A stretch of 64,000 nucleotides of DNA from Scleromatobacter sp039920745. Its GTDB lineage: Bacteria; Pseudomonadota; Gammaproteobacteria; Burkholderiales; Burkholderiaceae_C. Shown here in pieces: positions 1-8,619 of this stretch (its first letter is position 1; each line of letters starts with the position of its first letter). Under the pieces are notes generated by a model. That model did not search any database. It had not been told where the DNA came from and was given only the letters and a program-made list of their open reading frames with translations. The stretch covers positions 62,001-126,000 of the forward strand of contig JBDSDD010000075.1 in assembly GCA_039920745.1 (NCBI GenBank), read 5' to 3'. The translations under genes were made by a program, and so were the position numbers.

Positions 1-2598
1 ATCGACGCGCTGGTCGTGCAGACCGGCAACGGCATCGACGCCGAGGCCGCGCGCCAGATCGTCGACCACCTGGCGAGCGCGCAGGCCGTGCTCGGCGCAC
101 TGCCCACGCCCAAGCGCATCGTGATGGAGCGCTTCTTCGACCAGTCTGGCGGCATGCAACTGGTGATCCATTCGCCGTTCGGCAGCCGCCTGAACCGCGC
201 CTGGGGCCTCGCGCTGCGCAAGCGCTTCTGTCGCCAGTTCAACTTCGAGCTGCAGGCCGCGGCCACGGAGGACGCGATCGTGCTGTCGCTGTCCACCAGC
301 CACAGTTTTCCGCTGGACGAGGTCGCGCGCTACCTGCGCTCGGCCACCGCGCTCGACGTGCTGATCCAGGCGCTGCTCGACGCGCCGCTGTTCGCCGTGC
401 GCTGGCGCTGGAACGCAACGACGTCGCTCGCGTTGCCGCGCTTCGTCGGTGGCCGCAAGGTGGCGCCTCAGTTGCAGCGCATGAAGTCTGAAGACCTGCT
501 CGCCTCCGTGTTCCCCGACCAGGTGGCCTGCGCGGAAAACCTGTCCGGCCCGCGCGAGGTGCCCGACCACCCGCTGGTCGCGCAGACGATGCACGACTGC
601 CTGCACGAGGCGATGGACTCCGAGGGCTGGCTGGCCGTGCTGCGCGGCATCGAGTCGGGCGCGATCGAAGTCATCGCGCGCGACCTGCCAGCGCCGTCGC
701 CGTTGGCGGCCGAGGCCCTCAACGCTCGGCCTTACGCCTACCTGGACGACGCGCCCATCGAGGAGCGCCGCACGCAGGCGGTGCAGAGCCGCCGTTTCGG
801 CAATGACCTTGCAAGCAGCGACAACGTCGACGGGATGGGCGCGCTCGACGCGGATGCGATCGCCGGCGTGCGCGAGGAGGCGTGGCCGCGTGCGCGCAAC
901 GCGGACGAGGTGCACGAGGCCTTGATGACGCTGGGCGCGATCAGCGAGGCCGAGGCGCACGCCAACGAGCACTGGGACGCCGCGCTGGCGACGCTCGCGA
1001 AGTCGGGTCGCGCGGCGCGCCTTGACCAGTTGTGGGTCGCCGCCGAGCGCCTGGCGATGCTGCGCCAGCTCTATCCTCAGGCGACGCTGCAGCCCGAGAT
1101 CCAGGCGCCGGCCGGCTACGAGACGGCCCTGGACTCGCCCGAGGAGGCCTTGCGCGAGCTGTTGCGTGCACGCCTGGGCGGACTGGGTCCGGTCACGGTC
1201 GACGAGCTCGTTGTGCAGCTCGCGCTGCCCCGCGGCCAGGTCGAGTTCGCGCTCGCCGCCTTGCAGGCCGAGGGGACGGTGTTCCAGGGCCATGTCACGC
1301 CCGGCCTGGCGCAGGTCGAATGGAGCGAGCGCCACCTGCTCGCGCGCATTCACCGCTACACGCTCAAGCGCCTGCGCCGCGAGATCGAGCCCGTCGAGCC
1401 GCGAGACTTCGTGCGTTTCCTGTTCGAATGGCAGCACGTGGCCGGCGGCTCGCGCGTCAGCGGGCCCGAGGCCTTGCCGGCGGTGCTGGCGCAGCTCGAA
1501 GGCTTCGAGGCGCCTGCAGCCATGTGGGAGGCCGAGGTGCTGCCGGCACGTGTCCAGGACTACGCGTCGTCGTGGCTGGACGACCTGTGCACGTCGGGCC
1601 GCACGCTGTGGACGCGGCTGCGTCCGATGGCCGTCGGCGCCCAGGGCGGCGGCAGGTCGTCACTGCGCACGACGCCGATCCTGCTGCTGCCGCGCCGCGC
1701 GGCGCCGACCTGGTCGCGGCTGGCCTGCGCCGCTGCCGCGGCCGAGGATGAGGCGCTGGGCGGCCGCGCGCAACGCGTGTTCGATTTCCTGGCGGCCAGC
1801 GGTGCGTCCTTCTTCGACGAGATCGCCGACGGCTCGCGCCTGCTGCGCGCCGAGCTCGAGGACGCGCTGGCCGAACTGGTCGTGCGCGGTCGCGCCAGCT
1901 GCGACAGCTACGCCGGCCTGCGCGCGCTGCTGGTGCCGGCCGCCAAGCGCGCGACGGCGGCGGCGCGCCCGCGGCGGCGTGCCGCGCTGTTCGCCATCGA
2001 GGACGCGGGGCGCTGGAATATCGCGCGGGCGCCGCAGGCGAACGTCCAGGGATCGTCGCCGGCGGCCGAAGCGCAGGCGTCGACAGAGGCCGTCGAACAC
2101 GTCGCGCGTACGCTGCTGCGCCGCTACGGTGTCGTCAGCTACCCATTGCTTGAACGCGAGGCCGCGTGGCTGCCGGCGTGGCGCGAACTGGTGCGCGTCT
2201 ATCGTCGACTGGAAGCCCGAGGCGAGATCCGCGGCGGCCGCTTCATCGCCGGCGTGACCGGCGAACAGTTCGCGCTGCCCGAGGCGATCGCGACGCTGCG
2301 CGCCGTGCGCCGTCAGCCACCCGACCAGACGCTCGTCTGCCTGTCCGCGTCCGACCCGGCCAACCTGCTGGGCACCGTGCTGGCGGGCACCAAGGTGCCC
2401 CGCGTCGCCGGCTCTCGCGTGCTGTACCGCGCTGGACTGGCGGTGGGCACGAGCGTGGCCGGGCAGATCGAGTTGCTGGTCGCGATGGATCCGGAGCAGG
2501 TGCGGGCGGCGACGCGGGCGTTGGCGCTGGATCCGCAGGTGCGGTTCTTCGAGATGGCCAGCACGGCGAAGGGCGACGTCGCGCTGCCATCGTCTTGA
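1..2598 (+). CDS. lhr: Lhr-type superfamily 2 helicase, C-terminal part (5' end outside window)
   Basis: The reading frame is open from the first base of the window, so the gene starts upstream and only about 865 C-terminal residues are visible; the helicase core itself is missing. Lhr proteins are large ATP-dependent 3'-5' helicases linked to DNA repair. The visible start matches the DEAD/H-associated region (MERFFDQSGGMQLVIHSPFG, with SRLNRAWGLALRKRF just after), the region that follows the two RecA domains in this family. Around visible residue 375-440 a winged-helix-like segment (LGPVTVDELVVQLALPRGQ) fits the Lhr C-terminal half, and the protein ends in Arg/Ala-rich winged-helix-like and beta-barrel-like sequence. 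A GTG near base 16 is only an internal codon. The gene stops at TGA 2596-2598 and converges on the dienelactone hydrolase gene. Confidence 0.85.
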   Translation: MDALVVQTGNGIDAEAARQIVDHLASAQAVLGALPTPKRIVMERFFDQSGGMQLVIHSPFGSRLNRAWGLALRKRFCRQFNFELQAAATEDAIVLSLSTSHSFPLDEVARYLRSATALDVLIQALLDAPLFAVRWRWNATTSLALPRFVGGRKVAPQLQRMKSEDLLASVFPDQVACAENLSGPREVPDHPLVAQTMHDCLHEAMDSEGWLAVLRGIESGAIEVIARDLPAPSPLAAEALNARPYAYLDDAPIEERRTQAVQSRRFGNDLASSDNVDGMGALDADAIAGVREEAWPRARNADEVHEALMTLGAISEAEAHANEHWDAALATLAKSGRAARLDQLWVAAERLAMLRQLYPQATLQPEIQAPAGYETALDSPEEALRELLRARLGGLGPVTVDELVVQLALPRGQVEFALAALQAEGTVFQGHVTPGLAQVEWSERHLLARIHRYTLKRLRREIEPVEPRDFVRFLFEWQHVAGGSRVSGPEALPAVLAQLEGFEAPAAMWEAEVLPARVQDYASSWLDDLCTSGRTLWTRLRPMAVGAQGGGRSSLRTTPILLLPRRAAPTWSRLACAAAAAEDEALGGRAQRVFDFLAASGASFFDEIADGSRLLRAELEDALAELVVRGRASCDSYAGLRALLVPAAKRATAAARPRRRAALFAIEDAGRWNIARAPQANVQGSSPAAEAQASTEAVEHVARTLLRRYGVVSYPLLEREAAWLPAWRELVRVYRRLEARGEIRGGRFIAGVTGEQFALPEAIATLRAVRRQPPDQTLVCLSASDPANLLGTVLAGTKVPRVAGSRVLYRAGLAVGTSVAGQIELLVAMDPEQVRAATRALALDPQVRFFEMASTAKGDVALPSS

Positions 2599-2684
2599 AA
2601 CCGCACCCCGATTGCCCGACTTCGCGTCGCGACGGATTTCGACGGCATCGTCTGCATCTGCGCCGCCTCCGACATCGCGGGGGA

Positions 2685-2722
2685 GCTGTGGGTCAACGAC
2701 CGGCGCGAGGGCGACCCACAGC
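2685..2722. repeat. 10-bp inverted repeat between convergent genes
   Basis: GCTGTGGGTC (2685-2694) and GACCCACAGC (2713-2722) are perfect inverted copies separated by 18 bases. The structure lies in the 150-bp gap between the convergent lhr and dienelactone hydrolase genes. It has no T-run on either side, so it is not a classical intrinsic terminator. It may still stabilise 3' ends or aid termination from both sides; this is inference. Confidence 0.4.
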
Positions 2723-2748
2723 GGCGCTGTCAACCCGCCCCCCGGTTT

Positions 2749-3447
2749 TCAACCTTGGCGCAGGTGCTGGCCGAAGAACGTGAACGTCCGATCCCAGGCC
2801 CGTTGCGCCCAAACCGGGTCGTACTGCGTCGACGCGATGCGGCCCGGTCCCACGGCCTGCTCGTTTCCAAATCCGTGGCGAGCGAGGTAGTGGTGGAAGT
2901 CGAACTGCACCCCGGCCCCGGTCAGCTTCGCGGCCAGGGCGTCGATCTGCGCAGGCGGAAAGTGCGCATCTTGTGTCGCCCAGTGGCCTTGCAGCGGGAT
3001 CTTGATCTTGCTGGCGTCGAGGTACTCGAGCGGCGGGCAGCCGTACCACGTGACGGCGGCGTCGAGTTCGGGCACGTTGGCGGCGGCCAGCAGCGTGAGC
3101 GCGCCGCCCATGCAGAAGCCGACGCAGCCCACCCTGGCCGCGCGCGTCTTCAGGTACTGCACGGCGCCGCGCACGTCCTGCGCCGCGGCATCGCCGAAGT
3201 TCAGCGCCGTCATCAGGTGGTTGGCCTCCTCCTCTTCGACAGTGGACTTGCCCCGGTAGAGGTCAGGCACCAGCGCGAGGTAGCCGGCGTCGGCCAGCCG
3301 GTCGGCCACACCGCGGATCTGGTCGTTGAGGCCCCACCATTCCTGGATCACGACGACGGCAGGTGCGCTGATCGGCCGGGTCGGTTCGGCGAGGTAGCCG
3401 GTGATGGCCTGGCCATCGGGGCGCCTGAAAGAGACGGTGGTTCCCAT
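2749..3447 (-). CDS. Dienelactone hydrolase family protein
   Basis: A 232-residue cytoplasmic alpha/beta hydrolase of the dienelactone hydrolase family, the usual length for the family. Enzymes of this type hydrolyse dienelactone in chloroaromatic breakdown, but many members have other or unknown ester/lactone substrates, and no catabolic genes surround this one. The family's cysteine nucleophile is seen in VGFCMGGAL, and later QDAHFPP and HGFGN supply the expected Asp and His of the Cys-Asp-His triad. The N-terminal VVVIQEWWGLNDQIRG is a family hallmark. The ATG at 3447 is chosen because AGGAG lies 8 bases upstream; longer frames upstream have no such site. The gene stands alone, divergent from the PEP-CTERM gene. 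Confidence 0.9.
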   Translation of the reverse strand: MGTTVSFRRPDGQAITGYLAEPTRPISAPAVVVIQEWWGLNDQIRGVADRLADAGYLALVPDLYRGKSTVEEEEANHLMTALNFGDAAAQDVRGAVQYLKTRAARVGCVGFCMGGALTLLAAANVPELDAAVTWYGCPPLEYLDASKIKIPLQGHWATQDAHFPPAQIDALAAKLTGAGVQFDFHHYLARHGFGNEQAVGPGRIASTQYDPVWAQRAWDRTFTFFGQHLRQG

Positions 3448-3655
3448 TGGTGACTCCTGTCGAGTAGTGGATGCCGGCGCTGCCCGCGCCGCTGCAGCCA
3501 GCAGCTTAAGCGCTTTGGAATATCGGTGCTGTCGAGATGAACCGCCCGCGCTCGGGGCGGCATCCACGGCCTGCAGGTACTGGTCCGCCCCTGCCGCCCC
3601 GAGACTTTCGCGGCGGACCGCGCAATGGCTCCGATACATCCGAAGGAGGATGCCC

Positions 3656-4780
3656 ATGAAAGCAGACAAGTTCCCCGTTGCCGCGCTCGCGGCTGGCGTC
3701 GCGCTCATGCTGGTCACGATGACTTGCCGCGCCGTCGAGGTCTCGGTCAAGGGTCTCGTCACGGACGACCCGCTCGCCAACCCGGCCCAGATCACGGATC
3801 CCGGATTGGTCAACGCCTGGGGCATCTCGATGTCCGCCGGCAGTCCGTTCTGGATCTCGTCGAACGGCGGCGGCACGTCCACCGTGTACCGCGTGAATCC
3901 GACGACCCAGGTCGTCACCAAGGTGGCGTTGACCGTGACGATTCCCGGGGCTGGCAATCCGACCGGCCAGGTGTTCAACACGCAGGGCGCGGGCCAGTTC
4001 AATGGCGACGCCTTCCTGTTCGTCAGCGAGGACGGCACCGTGTCGGGCTGGCGCGGCAGCCTCGGCACGAGCGCGGAGGTGCTGGGTGCGCAGTCGGCCA
4101 CCTACAAGGGCGCCGCCTATGCGTCGACGGGCGGCAACGCCTACTTGTACGCCGCGGATTTCAGCCACGGTTCGATCGATGTCTTCAAGGGCAATGCGGG
4201 GGCCGCCAACCTCAGCGGGACGTTCTCCGACCCGACGTTGCCGACAGGCTACGCGCCGTTCAACGTGCAGGCGCTCGCGGGCTCGCTGTTCGTGAGCTAC
4301 GCCATGACGCAACCGGGTTCGGGCGACGAAATGGATGGTGCCGGCCTCGGCTTCGTCGACCGCTACGACCTGCAAGGGCAGTTGCTGGGCCGGGTCGCGA
4401 GCGGCGGCGCGCTCGACGCGCCCTGGGGCATGGCGATCGCTCCTGGCTCCTTCGGCGCGCTGGCGGGCAGCTTGCTGGTCGGCAATTTCGGCGACGGCCA
4501 CATCAACGCCTATGACCTGAACACCGACAGCTGGGTGGGGCAACTTTCCGGCACGGACGGCCAGGCGCTGGCGATCGACGGCTTGTGGGGACTGAGCGTC
4601 GGCAACGACGCCGGCGCGGGCAGCAGCCAGGACCTGTACTTCACCGCGGGCCCGGGCGGCGAGTCGCACGGGCTGTTCGGCGTGCTGCAGGCCGTTCCCG
4701 AGCCCGCGCCCGCGGGCACGCTCATGCTCGGCCTGGCTTGCCTGATGTGGCGCGCCGCGGCGTTGCGCCGGCGCCGCTGA
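3656..4780 (+). CDS. TIGR03118 family protein with PEP-CTERM sorting signal
   Basis: A 374-residue exported protein. An N-terminal signal peptide (ALAAGVALMLVTMTCRA) is followed by a beta-propeller-like body with ITDPGLVNAWGIS and WISSNGGGTSTVY, which I recognise as the TIGR03118 family of unknown function. The C-terminus reads VPEPAPAGTLMLGLACLMW followed by Arg-rich residues, the tripartite PEP-CTERM signal (VPEP motif, hydrophobic segment, basic tail). Such proteins are normally processed by an exosortase and sent to the cell surface or exopolysaccharide; no exosortase is in this window. The ATG at 3656 is preferred over the in-frame ATG at 3650 because an AAGGAGG Shine-Dalgarno sequence ends just before 3650. 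Confidence 0.85.
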   Translation: MKADKFPVAALAAGVALMLVTMTCRAVEVSVKGLVTDDPLANPAQITDPGLVNAWGISMSAGSPFWISSNGGGTSTVYRVNPTTQVVTKVALTVTIPGAGNPTGQVFNTQGAGQFNGDAFLFVSEDGTVSGWRGSLGTSAEVLGAQSATYKGAAYASTGGNAYLYAADFSHGSIDVFKGNAGAANLSGTFSDPTLPTGYAPFNVQALAGSLFVSYAMTQPGSGDEMDGAGLGFVDRYDLQGQLLGRVASGGALDAPWGMAIAPGSFGALAGSLLVGNFGDGHINAYDLNTDSWVGQLSGTDGQALAIDGLWGLSVGNDAGAGSSQDLYFTAGPGGESHGLFGVLQAVPEPAPAGTLMLGLACLMWRAAALRRRR

Positions 4781-4847
4781 GCCAGGTACTCCGGGGCGCG
4801 TGCTCGTCGTTGGTACGATGCGCCCCCGGAGTCCTGGATCGAGACGA

Positions 4848-6947
4848 GTGAAGCGAAGCGCAAAGGTTTTGACGGTCGGCGTCGCCGTGATGCTGGTGGC
4901 GGCCGCGAGCATCCGGTGGTGGTTCCCCTCTGCGATCCCCCTCGAGCAGCCGAGGCCCGCCGACGCGGCGCGGTTGCTGGACTGGGCGCCGCGCGTGGCC
5001 GTGCTGGCGGGCGACGGCCAGGTCGGCTTGCGCGACGGCGCCGCGGGGCTGGCCCGGTTCGCCGATCCGTACGGGATCGCACTGGATCCGCACGGCGCGC
5101 TCTACGTCAGCGACGCTGGCGACAACAACCGAATCCGGGTGCTGCGCACGGACGGCACGCTGGCGACGCTGGCCGGCGGCGTCGAAGGCTTCCAGGACGG
5201 GCAGGGCGTCGGCGCGCGCTTCAACACGCCATCGGGCCTCGCGCTGGACGCGACCGGCAACGTCTACGTGGCGGACACCGGCAATCACGCGATCCGCAAG
5301 GTGACGCCCGACGGCGTCGTGACGACGATTGCCGGCAACGGCTTGCCGGGATATCGCGACGGCCCGGGCGGGCAGGCGCAGTTCGACGGGCCGATGGGCG
5401 TCTCGGTGGACGCCGACGGTCGCGTGATCGTGGCCGACGCCTACAACGACCGCATCCGTGCGATCTCTCGAGGCGGCCAGGTCACCACGCTGGCTGGCGG
5501 CGCGTCACCGGGCGACGCCGACGGGCTCGGCACGCAGGCACGCTTCGACACGCCGTGCGCCGTGCTGGTCGACGCGAAGGGGCGCATTGTCGTCGGCGAC
5601 ACGCGCAACGACGCGTTGCGGGCTATCGACGTCGCTGGCAACGTCACGACGATCGCGCGCGGCGTTCCGGGCGATCGCCGCGCGATGCTGCATCGGCCCG
5701 TGTCGCTTGCGCAGACCCGGGACGGCTTGATCGTGGTTGGCTCGCTGTCCGGCTTCGTCCTGGAGATGGGGCCCGACGGCATGCCGCACGCGATCTTCGG
5801 CGTCGACGAACACGGTCTCGGGCGACCCACTGGCCTGGCCGTTGGACCGGCTCGTCGCCTGCTCGTGGCCGACTCGGCGTCGTCGCGCCTGCAGCTGCTG
5901 ACACCGCGCACCGACGATGGCAAGGAGCCGCAGATCGTCGGCGCGATCGGCCCGGCGCCGGACCGGCCGTTGCCCGCCGCCGAACACCGCTGGCCCGTGC
6001 GCCCCCAACTCGCCTGGCACGAAGTCGTCGGCACCATTGGCGAGGACAGGGGCGACGGCCACGGCGAGTCGCGCGACCACTTCCACGACGGCCTGGACGT
6101 GCGCGGCGACGTCGGCCAGGGGGTGCTGGCGATCGCGGCGGGCAAGGTGTCCGATCCGTTGAGCACGTTCGGCTTCGGCAAGCTCAACGAAGGCCTGGAG
6201 GTCGACACGCTCGGGTACGTGCACATGCACGTCGGGCGGGATGCGCGCGGCAAGCTGCTCGACGCCACCCGCTTCGTGCCGGTGCGCGACGACGCCGGCC
6301 AGCTCGCACGCATGCGCGTCAGGCGCGGCGCGCGCTTCGCTGCGGGCGACGTGCTGGGCAGCATCAACCAGATGGCGCACGTGCACCTGTGGATGGGCGT
6401 GTCGGGCCATGGCCTCAATCCGCTGCAACTGGACCTGAAGGACTTCCGCGACACCGTCGCCCCCAGCATCGGCGCCATCGAGGTGCACGACGCGTCCGGC
6501 GCGCGCTTGACGAAGCGCCAGGCCGGCCGGCTGCTGGTGCCGCGCGGCGAGGTCTCGCTGGTGGTGGACGCGTGGGATCAGGTCGACGGCAACCTGCCGC
6601 GCCGCCGCCTCGGGCTCTACAGCCTGGCGTTCCAGTGGCTGCACGCGGACGGCACGCCCGTGGCCGGCTTCGAGCAGCCGCGCCGGGTCATCGAATTCGC
6701 GCGCCTGCCGGGCGACGACCAGGTCAAGACCGTATACGCCGACAAGAGCGGGATCACGGTGCAGGGCAACGCCGAGACGCACTTCCGCTACGCCATCGGC
6801 GTGCCCGCGGGTGCATCCCCCGGCACGCCCACCGTGTCGTCCACGGGGGCGCTGCCGGCCGGCGACTACCTGCTGCGCATCGTCGCGAAGGACTTCTCGG
6901 GAAACGAGGCCACGCGCGGGCGCGACGCCGCGGTTCGAGTCTTCTAG
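4848..6947 (+). CDS. NHL-repeat beta-propeller protein with C-terminal M23-like peptidase domain
   Basis: About 699 residues. An N-terminal hydrophobic segment (VLTVGVAVMLVAAAS) suggests a signal anchor with the rest in the periplasm. Residues about 60-350 hold repeated NHL units (for example GIALDPHGALYVSDAGDNN and GLALDATGNVYVADTGNHA). After residue 400 the sequence follows the M23 metallopeptidase pattern: HDGLD near 413-417 (first zinc ligands), YVH near 457-459, the segment VRRGARFAAGDVLGSI, and HVH at 511-513. All expected M23 metal and catalytic His/Asp positions appear present. M23 enzymes usually cut peptidoglycan cross-links; activity here is untested. The last 170 residues look like an additional beta-rich domain. 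The start is uncertain: GTG 4848 or ATG 4818 are both possible. Confidence 0.75.
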   Translation: MKRSAKVLTVGVAVMLVAAASIRWWFPSAIPLEQPRPADAARLLDWAPRVAVLAGDGQVGLRDGAAGLARFADPYGIALDPHGALYVSDAGDNNRIRVLRTDGTLATLAGGVEGFQDGQGVGARFNTPSGLALDATGNVYVADTGNHAIRKVTPDGVVTTIAGNGLPGYRDGPGGQAQFDGPMGVSVDADGRVIVADAYNDRIRAISRGGQVTTLAGGASPGDADGLGTQARFDTPCAVLVDAKGRIVVGDTRNDALRAIDVAGNVTTIARGVPGDRRAMLHRPVSLAQTRDGLIVVGSLSGFVLEMGPDGMPHAIFGVDEHGLGRPTGLAVGPARRLLVADSASSRLQLLTPRTDDGKEPQIVGAIGPAPDRPLPAAEHRWPVRPQLAWHEVVGTIGEDRGDGHGESRDHFHDGLDVRGDVGQGVLAIAAGKVSDPLSTFGFGKLNEGLEVDTLGYVHMHVGRDARGKLLDATRFVPVRDDAGQLARMRVRRGARFAAGDVLGSINQMAHVHLWMGVSGHGLNPLQLDLKDFRDTVAPSIGAIEVHDASGARLTKRQAGRLLVPRGEVSLVVDAWDQVDGNLPRRRLGLYSLAFQWLHADGTPVAGFEQPRRVIEFARLPGDDQVKTVYADKSGITVQGNAETHFRYAIGVPAGASPGTPTVSSTGALPAGDYLLRIVAKDFSGNEATRGRDAAVRVF

Positions 6948-7092
6948 AAAAGAGGGCGTCGAATGTCAACTCGTTCCGGTTGTCTAGGGGATTGACCCAG
7001 CCGGTGCGCAAGCGCATGGCCGCTATGATTTCGGGCATTTCCCGCCGTGCGAAATGCCCGTGCCGCGGTGCTCCTTTCCGAAAGAATTCCCC

Positions 7093-8595
7093 ATGTCTTC
7101 CCAGAAAGCCACTCTGGACCACGCTCCCGAGGGTTCGGTCGTCCTCCTGTTCGTGCAGATGTTCTCGACGCTGGGCTATGCCGTCCTGCAGTCCACGCTG
7201 GTGCTCTACGCGACCAAGCACCTGCATTTCACGGACGAACTCGCGCTGTCGCTGATGGGCGTGTTCGGCGCATTCAACTACGGGCTGCACCTGTTCGGCG
7301 GCTATCTCGGCGGACGCTTCCTCAGCAATCGCAACCTGTTCGTCGGCGGCATGGTGCTGCAGGTGTTCGGCTGCGCGTGCATCGCCGGCGGCTCCGCGCC
7401 ATTGCTGTATTGGGGCCTGGCGCTGTTCCTGACCGGCAGCGGCCTCAACGTCACCTGCATCAACATGATGCTGACGCAGCGCTTCGCGCCGGAAGACACG
7501 CGCCGCGAGGCCGCGTTCCTGTGGAACTACGCCGGCATGAACATCGGCTTCTTTGTCGGCTTCTCGGTCGCGGGCTACTTCGAGGAGACGCAGAGCTACG
7601 CCACGCTGTTCACGCTCGCGACGATCGGCAACGCCGTCGCGATCGCGCTGTGCGCGTACTACTGGCGCGTGCTGCGCGACCGCAACACGCCGTTGCTCGA
7701 GGCCACGCCCCAGGCCTTCCGCATCCGCTTTGCGGTGGGCGTGGCGATCCTCATCGGCCTCGTGCCGCTGGTGTGGAAGCTGTTGCAACTGCCCGACTCG
7801 ACCGAGACCATCCTCAAGGTCATCAGCGCCATCGTGTTCGCGTCGCTGATCTGGCTCACCATGCGCCACCCCGATCGCCGCGAGCGCAGGAACATGTCGG
7901 CCTACCTGATCCTGGCGCTGGGCTCGCTCGTGTTCTGGTCGCTGTACCAGATGTCGTCGAGCGGCCTGACGCTGTTCTTCGACCGCAACGTCGACCCGAA
8001 GGTGCTGGGCTTCACGATCCAGACGCAGTGGGTCCAGAACATCAACACCTTCGTCATCTTCGTCGGCGGCCCGCTGCTGGCGATCGCCTTCGCGCGGCTG
8101 CGCGAACGCGGCTGGCGCATCGACGTGCCCAAGCAGTTCTCGATCGCCCTGGTGCTGATGGGCCTGGGCTTCCTGGCGCTGCCGCTGGGCATCGCGCTCG
8201 GCGACCCGATCACCGGCCGTTCCGCATTCTTCTGGATCTTCGTCAGCTACCTGCTGCAGAGCATTGGCGAACTGCTGATCTCGCCAGTGGGCTACGCGAT
8301 GATCGGCAAGCTCGCGCCGCATCGCTACCAGGGCGTGATGATGGGCGCCTGGATGCTGATCACCGGCCTCGCTTCGCTGTTCGCGGGCGACCTGTCCAAG
8401 TCGATCCCGACCGCGCAGGACGCCGCACCGCAGGTCACCAATGCCTACTACTCGATGCTGTTCGGCCGTCTCGGCTGGGGCACCGTGGCCGTGGGCATCG
8501 TGCTGGCGCTGCTGATCCCGTTCCTGCGCCGGCTGATCTCGGACAAGGACACGCCGGAGGTCGACCAACTCGCTCCCGCGGTGGTGCCGCACTGA
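7093..8595 (+). CDS. POT/PTR2-type major facilitator superfamily transporter
   Basis: A 500-residue polytopic membrane protein with 12-14 hydrophobic segments. It aligns by eye with proton-dependent oligopeptide transporters: the region after TM1 (TDELALSLMGVFGAFNYGLH followed by LFGGYLGGRF) and the SIGELLISPVGYAMIGKLAP segment of the second half are family features. The hallmark ExxERFxYY motif of TM1 is replaced by QMFSTLGYA (residues 22-30), so proton coupling and substrate may differ from DtpA-type peptide carriers. The ATG at 7093 is the first good start, closely preceded by the AT-rich stretch AAAGAATTCC. It converges on the collagen-like lipoprotein gene. Confidence 0.8.
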   Translation: MSSQKATLDHAPEGSVVLLFVQMFSTLGYAVLQSTLVLYATKHLHFTDELALSLMGVFGAFNYGLHLFGGYLGGRFLSNRNLFVGGMVLQVFGCACIAGGSAPLLYWGLALFLTGSGLNVTCINMMLTQRFAPEDTRREAAFLWNYAGMNIGFFVGFSVAGYFEETQSYATLFTLATIGNAVAIALCAYYWRVLRDRNTPLLEATPQAFRIRFAVGVAILIGLVPLVWKLLQLPDSTETILKVISAIVFASLIWLTMRHPDRRERRNMSAYLILALGSLVFWSLYQMSSSGLTLFFDRNVDPKVLGFTIQTQWVQNINTFVIFVGGPLLAIAFARLRERGWRIDVPKQFSIALVLMGLGFLALPLGIALGDPITGRSAFFWIFVSYLLQSIGELLISPVGYAMIGKLAPHRYQGVMMGAWMLITGLASLFAGDLSKSIPTAQDAAPQVTNAYYSMLFGRLGWGTVAVGIVLALLIPFLRRLISDKDTPEVDQLAPAVVPH

Positions 8596-8619
8596 GCGCG
8601 GCGCCGCCACTCGCAGGCT

